The position numbers were made by a program, and so were the translations under genes. This document shows, piece by piece, positions 6,887 through 11,986 of a stretch of 11,986 nt of DNA; position 1 is the first letter of the stretch; each line of letters opens with the position of its first letter. The stretch is taken from positions 1-11,986 of the forward strand of contig JAEVZE010000198.1 of the NCBI GenBank assembly GCA_023392395.1, written 5' to 3'. This DNA is from Bacillota bacterium (GTDB lineage Bacteria > Bacillota > Clostridia > Christensenellales > Aristaeellaceae). The notes beneath the pieces are model-generated. The model ran no database searches. It was not told the DNA's origin and worked only from the letters and a program-made list of their open reading frames with translations.

Positions 6887-6941
6887 CAGGCCGTAAAAGT
6901 AAAACCACTTCCAGGCGGCGAGGAAAGAGAGCGCATCACAC

Positions 6942-8843
6942 ATGAAACAGTATATCCGTGAAGTTCCTGAGAGTTCGCAGAACCCCGCGAAAAAGCTTTG
7001 CTACGACGTAGTCGTCGTGGGCGGCGGCATGAGCGGCCTGTGCGCGGCCATCGCCTCCGCACGGCAGGGCGCAAAAACGGCACTGATACAGGACCGCAGC
7101 GTGTTCGGCGGCAACGCCAGCTCCGAGACGCGCATGCACATCTCGGGCGCGTCCTGCCACTGGGGCAAGAAGGACGCCGCCGAGACCGGCATCCTGATGG
7201 AACTCCAGCTGACCAATAAATACCTGAACGACGGCTACAACTACTCCATCTGGGACGGCGTACTGTGGTCGGCGGCGAAGGATACCACCAATCTCGACCT
7301 GTACATGAACACCACAATGGACCGCGTGTTCTCGGATGGACAGGAGATCCAATCCGTCGAGTGCTACCAGATGAACACCGAGAAACGCTTTTCCTTTGAA
7401 GCGAAGGTCTTCCTGGATTGCACCGGAAACGGAACGCTGGGCTATTTTGCGGGCGCGGAGTACATGATTGGCCGCGAGGCATCCCGCGAATTCGGCGAAA
7501 AGGACGCGCCTGAAAATCGCGACGGCGAGACAATGGGCAACACCATCTACTTCTGCGCGCGGGACACCGGACATCCGGTGAAATTCGTCCGGCCTTCTTG
7601 GGCGTACACATTCGACGAGAGCGACTTTGTACACCGCTACCACGGCGACATCGTGGTCTACCACGACGCCAATGACGTGGTGGTCCTAAAGCCCGGTGAG
7701 GACTACGCCGACCACGCGGACCAGCTGGTCGAAAAGTACGACGTACAGTCCGGCTACTGGTGGATCGAGCTGGGCGGCGATTGGAACGACATCATCGAAG
7801 ACGCCGAGGACATCCGCTACGAGCTCTACAAGTGCGTGTACGGCGTATGGGATCACATCAAAAACGGCGGCGACCACGGCGCGGAAAACTACGAGTTGAT
7901 CTGGGTGGGCAACGTGCCCGGAACCCGCGAGAGCCGCAGGCTCGTCGGCACTTACATCCTGACGGAAAACGACATCCTTCAAAACCACACCTTCCCGGAT
8001 GCCGTCGCCTACGGCGGCTGGCCGATGGACGAGCACACCGCGGGCGGCTTTCGGGCCAAGGGGCAGATTCCCTCCAAGGTGCGATCCTTCGATGGACTGT
8101 TCTCCATCCCCTACGGCTGCTACTGCTCAAAGACCATCCGCAACATGATGATGGCCGGGCGCAACATCTCCGCCACCAAGCTGGCGATGGGGGCCACCCG
8201 CGTCATGGGCACCTGCGCCGTCGGCGGCGAGGCGGCGGGCATCGCTGCGGCGATGGCGGCGATCCGGGACCTCACGCCGGAGGAATTCGGCAAGCGCCAC
8301 ATGGAGGAACTGCGCCAGACGCTCCTGAAAAACGACTGCTACATCCCCGGCTGCGCAAACGCCGACCCTGAGGACCTGGCCCGCGCGGCCGCCGTCTCCG
8401 CGAGCTCTGAGCGGGAAGGGTACGAGGCAAAGAGCGTGATCAGCGGCGTAACGCGGCGCGTCGGCGAGGTGAGCAACCTTTGGCGCTCCAACGGCCTCTC
8501 CCAGGACGGCGAAACGCTGACCCTTTCCTGGAACCGCCCGGTGACGCTTCGTCAGGTACGGCTGACGCTGGACCCGAACCTGTCCGAGGAGCGGTGCATC
8601 TCGGTCTCCAAGGCATTCATCGACAAAGAGCCGCTGGGCGTGGCGAAGGAACTGGCCCGGGATTACGAGATCCGTGCGCTGAAGGGCGGCATAGAGGTCT
8701 TCCGTCTGCGGGAAGCCGACAACTTCCAGCGGCTGAAAGTCCACGACCTGCCGGGCGCGGTCGAATGCGACAGGCTTGTGATTCGCTTTACCGCCACGAA
8801 TGGCGACAGCGACGCACGTTTGTACGAAGTGCGCGCGTACTGA
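6942..8843 (+). CDS. FAD-dependent oxidoreductase with extra C-terminal beta-rich domain, paralogue 2
   Basis: Cytoplasmic flavoprotein of 633 residues. The nucleotide-binding loop is VGGGMSG (26-32), followed by VFGGNASSETRMHISG (54-69), a form typical of the larger FAD_oxidored members. Further FAD-family motifs are FLDCTGNGTLGYFAGA (157-172), PGTRESRR (326-333), MDEHTAGGF (H365) and MMMAGRNISATKLAMGATRV (402-421) with GGEAAGIAAA. The flavoprotein part ends near 470. Residues about 500-633 (NLWRSNGLS, ETLTLSWNRPVTLRQVRLTLDP, then RLVIRFTATNGDSDARLYEVRAY) read as a discoidin/galactose-binding-like jelly roll, though no sugar-binding residues can be assigned. The ribosome binding site is a purine run (GAGGAAAGAGAG) ending about 10 nt before the ATG. 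Paralogue 3 follows after 84 nt without a terminator. The substrate is unknown; a sugar-derived one is possible from context. Confidence 0.88.
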   Translation: MKQYIREVPESSQNPAKKLCYDVVVVGGGMSGLCAAIASARQGAKTALIQDRSVFGGNASSETRMHISGASCHWGKKDAAETGILMELQLTNKYLNDGYNYSIWDGVLWSAAKDTTNLDLYMNTTMDRVFSDGQEIQSVECYQMNTEKRFSFEAKVFLDCTGNGTLGYFAGAEYMIGREASREFGEKDAPENRDGETMGNTIYFCARDTGHPVKFVRPSWAYTFDESDFVHRYHGDIVVYHDANDVVVLKPGEDYADHADQLVEKYDVQSGYWWIELGGDWNDIIEDAEDIRYELYKCVYGVWDHIKNGGDHGAENYELIWVGNVPGTRESRRLVGTYILTENDILQNHTFPDAVAYGGWPMDEHTAGGFRAKGQIPSKVRSFDGLFSIPYGCYCSKTIRNMMMAGRNISATKLAMGATRVMGTCAVGGEAAGIAAAMAAIRDLTPEEFGKRHMEELRQTLLKNDCYIPGCANADPEDLARAAAVSASSEREGYEAKSVISGVTRRVGEVSNLWRSNGLSQDGETLTLSWNRPVTLRQVRLTLDPNLSEERCISVSKAFIDKEPLGVAKELARDYEIRALKGGIEVFRLREADNFQRLKVHDLPGAVECDRLVIRFTATNGDSDARLYEVRAY

Positions 8844-8927
8844 TTCCCCCGCCCCGCGCAAAAGGCGCGCAGGCCGATGACTTTGGGGTTATCGGTTGGG
8901 ACGAGATGCATGGAAGGCGGCGATTGC

Positions 8928-10223
8928 ATGACTTCGGTATCGATTCGTAAAGAAGCGCCGGTAGTGGGCGCGTATGACGTGGTGGTGTGCGGCGGAGGGC
9001 CCAGCGGTTTCATCGGCGCGATCGCGGCGGCGCGGCAAGGCGCGAAGGTGGCGCTGATTGAGCGCTACGGCTTCCTTGGCGGCATGGCGACCGCCGGGCT
9101 CGTCGCACCGATCAGCGAATTTTGCTACAACGGCGAACTGGTCGTGGGCGGCATCCCATGGGAGTTTGCCAGGAGGCTGGAGGCGATGGGCGGCGCGTCC
9201 ATCGAGTACCCGCTGGGCAGCGTGTGCTTTGAACCCGAAGCCTACAAGCTGCTGGCGCAGCGCATGGCGCTGGAGGCGGGCGTGACGCTCTACCTGCACG
9301 CCTATCTCTCGGATTGCCTCATGGACGCGGGCCGCGTCACCCACGCCGTTTTCGAGGGCAAGGGCGGCTCGCGCGCCCTGGAGGGGCGATACTTCCTCGA
9401 CTGCACCGGAGACGGCGATCTCTGCGTTCTCTCGGGCGTCCCAATGCAGTTGTTCCCCGCTCCATCCCAGCCGGCGTCGCTGTGCTTTTGCCTGGGCGGC
9501 GTGGACGCGACCGTGCTCCCCAAGATCCGCCACGAACAACAGGGCGTCAACTACCACATGGAGCCGCTCCGGGAAAGGCTGCTGCCACTGTCTGAGCGCG
9601 GCGCGCTGCCCAGGTTCGGCGGTCCCTGGATGTGCTGGATGCTCTCCCGCGACCGGGTGCTGGTCAACATGACCCGCGCGGAAGGCGACATGGCGGACGA
9701 ACGGGATCAGACGCGGGTGGAATGCCTACTGCGCGAGGACGCCTTCCGTCTGGTGGAAGCGCTTCGAGAGCACTTCGAGGCGTTCCGGGACGCGCGCATC
9801 CTCTATACCGCAACGCAGACCGGCGTTCGTGAAACGCGGCATATTCGGGGCCTCCACGTGCTGACCGGAGCGGAATACGCCTCCGCCGTACATTTTCCGG
9901 ACGCAATCGGCCGCGGCGCGCACCCGATCGACATTCATTCCTCCTCCGGCGGCGCGCAGCGCTGCGAATTTCTGAAGGAGGCCGCCTACATCCCCTACCG
10001 CTCGCTGATTGCCGAGGATTTCCCGAATCTTCTGGTGCCTGGCCGCTGCTTCTCCGCCGACCGCGAGGCCTCCGCCTCCGCCCGGGTCCAAGCATCGATG
10101 ATGGGCCTTGGACAGGCGGCAGGCGTCGCCGCCGCGCAGTGCGCCGCATCGAATCGAAGCGTTCAAAATGTCGATGTTGATGAACTGCGCAGAGAGTTGG
10201 TTATGAGCGGAGCGAACATTTAA
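8928..10223 (+). CDS. FAD-dependent oxidoreductase (FAD_oxidored family), paralogue 3
   Basis: Cytoplasmic flavoprotein of 431 residues. The dinucleotide-binding loop is CGGGPSG (21-27), with E45 and FLGGMATAG (49-57). FLDCTGDGDLCVLSG (156-170), GVRETRHIRG (299-308), HPIDIHSSSGG (H337) and LLVPGRCFSADREASASARV (368-387) with GLGQAAGVAAA complete the same motif order as in the other two paralogues. Its N-terminal half most resembles paralogue 1. The start at 8928 has GGAAGG 10 nt upstream. Earlier in-frame ATGs at 8877 and 8910 would add up to 17 residues before the first beta strand and have poorer sites. It is probably co-transcribed with paralogue 2 and ends at the terminator 107 nt downstream. 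CFC at 186-188 is a local cysteine pair of unknown meaning. The reaction and substrate cannot be deduced. Confidence 0.89.
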   Translation: MTSVSIRKEAPVVGAYDVVVCGGGPSGFIGAIAAARQGAKVALIERYGFLGGMATAGLVAPISEFCYNGELVVGGIPWEFARRLEAMGGASIEYPLGSVCFEPEAYKLLAQRMALEAGVTLYLHAYLSDCLMDAGRVTHAVFEGKGGSRALEGRYFLDCTGDGDLCVLSGVPMQLFPAPSQPASLCFCLGGVDATVLPKIRHEQQGVNYHMEPLRERLLPLSERGALPRFGGPWMCWMLSRDRVLVNMTRAEGDMADERDQTRVECLLREDAFRLVEALREHFEAFRDARILYTATQTGVRETRHIRGLHVLTGAEYASAVHFPDAIGRGAHPIDIHSSSGGAQRCEFLKEAAYIPYRSLIAEDFPNLLVPGRCFSADREASASARVQASMMGLGQAAGVAAAQCAASNRSVQNVDVDELRRELVMSGANI

Positions 10224-10329
10224 TGTACAGGTAAGCAATGGGGCTCGGTTTCATGGTCTGTATTGATATAGCCCACAGCCAGATGGCACGCGCACCCGAG
10301 AGGAAGGAGTGCGCCGTGATTGCGAACGA

Positions 10330-10360
10330 GGGTGATCATCAGTCGATATCATCCTTTTTT
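10330..10360 (+). terminator. Intrinsic terminator of the FAD paralogue 2-3 operon
   Basis: GGGTGAT (10330-10336) pairs with ATCATCC (10348-10354), including one G-U pair. An inner ATC/GAT stem continues past one bulged C, with an AGTC loop, and TTTTTT follows (10355-10360) and then GTTTTC. It sits between the convergent paralogue 3 and rsgI genes. On the opposite strand no T-run follows, so it serves mainly the plus-strand transcript. Confidence 0.8.
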
Positions 10361-10376
10361 GTTTTCTCCTCCCCCG

Positions 10377-11414
10377 CTATCTGGGATTAGAGCCCTGCTT
10401 ATGCTGCGAATGATCCTGGGAAGAATGATCGGAAGCCCTGGTTTTGTCTTTCTTCGTAGCGGACGGCTTGGGCGTATTCTTCCTGTGTGAAGCGCCGTCG
10501 GACGATTTGGTGTTCTTGGGCTTTGAGGTCGGGGAATTGGGAGGGTGTGAATTCTCAGGCGCGATGGGCGCAGAAGGGGTGTTTCTATTTGATGGACTGA
10601 CCTTGCCTTCGCCTTCTAAGGCGGGTACGGCGTCTGGCGCGGCGGAAGGCGCAGGTGATGGACCGCCCGCTTCCAGCCCTTTCGCGAAGGACTTCTGCTG
10701 GATCGCCTTTTTGCGATCAAGAATGTCCCGGACGGGTTTTTTAAGCCATTCCTCTTTAGGAAGGTCCGACGGATTTCCCTCAAGCGCCTCAAGGGATTCC
10801 ACCAGCATTAGCTTTCCGGCCGTGGTCTTCAATTCCCTGGAGCGTTTTACGCTGGCAGAGTCGGCCTGCAAGGTGGTGATGGTGACGGAAATTTGCCGTC
10901 CATACTCGTCGGCGCTCTTAGCGAGCCGTTTGGTCAGACCGTCCACATTTTTGATCCCAAAGGAGGCCACCGCCAGGATGACATCGTTTTCCGAGCCCGA
11001 AACCACATACCGGCTCTTCTGGAGTTCCGACAAGGTCATGTCAATCGCTCGATCTGCCGGCTGGTCAATTACGCCCTCCTCCAGGAGCTTTTGTGCGATG
11101 GGCTCGGCGTCGTCGTTTACGGCGCGGACAGAAATGATCCGATCAAACCAGTTCAGCGAATATTCCAAGGAAGGGTTTATATCCAGGCTCACGTAGGCGA
11201 ACGGAAGCCGGGCGGCAAGCGTCCCCGTACCGGTCATGAAAACAAGCAGGATGCTGGCGGCAAGCAGCCACCTCCGGACAGGGAGACGGCGCTTTTCCGC
11301 CCATGAAACCTGCTGGCCCACGCAGTAGTTTTTGTTTTTCACCTTTTCAAACGCGCCGCTTTCCGTCATCAGAACGGCCTGCGCACCGCGTATTTCCATT
11401 ACAACGGCTTTCAA
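10377..11414 (-). CDS. rsgI: Anti-sigma-I factor RsgI, membrane-anchored
   Basis: Membrane anti-sigma factor that holds sigma-I inactive; 345 residues from a TTG start. The RsgI N-terminal domain (1-40, KAVVMEIRGAQAVLMT then KNYCVGQQV) is the cytoplasmic sigma-binding part. One membrane segment follows (about 48-68). The extracellular conserved region YVSLDINPSLEYSLNWFDRI (74-93) contains N80-P81, the Asn-Pro bond at which studied RsgI proteins self-cleave. It continues to about 240. The last 95 residues are a low-complexity Pro/Ser/Lys/His-rich tail without a carbohydrate-binding module. The TTG at 11414 is chosen because AAGGGGG lies 7 nt upstream and it keeps the first beta strand; the ATG at 11399 would cut it. 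TTGA overlaps the sigI stop, indicating translational coupling. The signal it senses is unknown. Confidence 0.88.
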   Translation of the reverse strand: MKAVVMEIRGAQAVLMTESGAFEKVKNKNYCVGQQVSWAEKRRLPVRRWLLAASILLVFMTGTGTLAARLPFAYVSLDINPSLEYSLNWFDRIISVRAVNDDAEPIAQKLLEEGVIDQPADRAIDMTLSELQKSRYVVSGSENDVILAVASFGIKNVDGLTKRLAKSADEYGRQISVTITTLQADSASVKRSRELKTTAGKLMLVESLEALEGNPSDLPKEEWLKKPVRDILDRKKAIQQKSFAKGLEAGGPSPAPSAAPDAVPALEGEGKVSPSNRNTPSAPIAPENSHPPNSPTSKPKNTKSSDGASHRKNTPKPSATKKDKTRASDHSSQDHSQHKQGSNPR

Positions 11415-11986
11415 GCGTCTTCCCCCTTTCCGATGGCCTTCAAGTACCGGGACAGCCCGGGAAAGTCTCCTGTGAGGATTTCCACAACAGCGATGATATA
11501 CCTCCGGTGCCTGGCAAGCACCTTGAGTGAAACCCGGCTTCCCGCCGCAAGGGCGTAGATGGGAAGCCGGCGTGTCGATTGCATTTTCTGAATCATGCCG
11601 GGGGTCAAGAGCATGTGCCGGACCGCCGCGACACACGCCATGCGCGTTTTCTCAGCTTTGGGAGAGCAGTCCGCCAAGTTCCAAAAGGAAAATCCATAGG
11701 CGGCCAGCAGACTGGAGGTCTCGGCGATTTCTTCCTGCAGATCCGGTTCCGACTGCATGGCATGCCTGGCTACGATGCGGTCAACCGGGTTCATCGGGCC
11801 TTCTTCTGGATCCGCACCGCCGGCAAACGCCTCAGGGGCTACATCGATTTCTGGTTGAAACTTCCGCTGGCGCCGCAGATCGTCGACAAGACGCCGCTTG
11901 ATCACCAGCCGGGCATACGCTTCAAAATTTCCCTTGTCAGGATCATATTGATCCAGCGCCTCCGAAAAGGCGATCAGCGCGATGGA
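11411..11986 (-). CDS. sigI: RNA polymerase sigma-I factor, C-terminal 191 residues (5' end off right edge)
   Basis: Alternative sigma factor of the SigI type. The frame is open to the window edge, so the start lies to the right; about 60 residues are missing compared with the roughly 250 of Bacillus subtilis SigI. The visible part begins IALIAFSEALDQYDPDKGNF and EAYARLVIKRRLVDDLRRQ, the conserved sigma region 2 as found in SigI. A linker follows, then a C-terminal DNA-binding region (about RHMLLTPGMIQKMQ to VEILTGDFPGLSRYL) that is characteristic of SigI rather than of ordinary sigma-70 region 4. An internal GTG at 11905 would remove part of region 2 and is not a true start. The downstream rsgI overlaps its stop codon. 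In Bacillus and cellulolytic Clostridia, SigI systems answer heat or polysaccharide signals; which applies here is unknown. Confidence 0.9.
   Translation of the reverse strand, partial: SIALIAFSEALDQYDPDKGNFEAYARLVIKRRLVDDLRRQRKFQPEIDVAPEAFAGGADPEEGPMNPVDRIVARHAMQSEPDLQEEIAETSSLLAAYGFSFWNLADCSPKAEKTRMACVAAVRHMLLTPGMIQKMQSTRRLPIYALAAGSRVSLKVLARHRRYIIAVVEILTGDFPGLSRYLKAIGKGEDA

Larger units (their letters stand above)
6540..6941. other. Divergent intergenic region between FAD paralogues 1 and 2
   Basis: This gap of about 400 bp has no gene. From left to right it holds the ribosome binding site and promoter of paralogue 1 (minus strand), a 42-bp stretch with three CGAA direct repeats, a candidate plus-strand promoter, repeat copy 2 and a 55-nt stretch leading to the start of paralogue 2. 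The arrangement suggests shared control of the two diverging flavoenzyme transcripts. Confidence 0.8.

Noticed and set aside
6942..7664. Long minus-strand open frames (6886-7611, 6936-7664) opposite FAD paralogue 2
   Set aside because: Antisense shadows; the plus frame carries all flavoprotein motifs.
5145..10223. Frameshift or gene-fusion explanation for the three FAD genes
   Set aside because: Each has its own complete set of N- and C-terminal FAD motifs, its own start and stop, and a plausible ribosome binding site, so they are separate intact paralogues.
10238..10390. Possible 50-codon plus-strand small gene, with an internal GTG at 10316 preceded by AGGAAGGAG
   Set aside because: The frame runs straight through the intrinsic terminator at 10330-10360 and into the end of the convergent rsgI. 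The good purine-rich site is probably chance, though it could be tested by ribosome profiling.
1..11986. CRISPR array, tRNA or rRNA genes
   Set aside because: No regularly spaced short repeats, cloverleaf-like sequence or conserved rRNA sequence was seen. The only repeat family is the two-copy 159-bp element.

Overview
This window looks like part of a chromosome of a high-GC member of the Bacillota, most likely a gut-type Clostridia. That is inferred from gene content only: an LplB/YtcP-type sugar ABC transporter, a YesM/YesN-type two-component system, and a SigI/RsgI pair, together with strong purine-rich ribosome binding sites. No rRNA or other taxonomic marker is present.

Left block (1-4899, all on the minus strand). 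A response regulator with an AraC-type output domain (3268-4899) is followed after 2 nt by its sensor histidine kinase (1487-3265). Then come a promoter and two inner-membrane permease genes of a carbohydrate ABC importer (262-1248, and 1-248, which runs off the left edge). The solute-binding protein is not visible and is probably further left.

Middle block (5145-10223). Three paralogous FAD-dependent oxidoreductases of the FAD_oxidored type occur together. One is on the minus strand (5145-6539). It diverges from a plus-strand pair (6942-8843 and 8928-10223) that ends at a clear intrinsic terminator (10330-10360). The three share an N-terminal dinucleotide-binding loop, a GxRE[ST]R motif, a DxH motif and a C-terminal FAD-contact motif. 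The second has an extra C-terminal beta-rich region that resembles a discoidin/galactose-binding fold. No glycoside hydrolase, aldolase or dehydrogenase is in view, so the substrate is unknown. The simplest reading is a regulon in which the kinase/regulator pair senses an extracellular, probably sugar-derived compound, the transporter imports it and the flavoenzymes oxidise or reduce it.

Right block (10377-11986, minus strand). The 3' part of sigI (RNA polymerase sigma-I factor) is translationally coupled to rsgI, its membrane anti-sigma factor. This pair converges on the flavoenzyme operon and is probably a separate unit.

The most unusual non-coding signal is a dispersed repeat of exactly 159 bp in two direct copies (4965-5123 and 6728-6886; 151 of 159 positions identical). 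It has imperfect 26-bp terminal inverted repeats, possible TA target duplications and a central hairpin, and looks like a MITE. The copies bracket the first flavoenzyme gene. Each lies immediately downstream of a candidate promoter, so each would be transcribed as part of a 5' leader, in opposite orientations.
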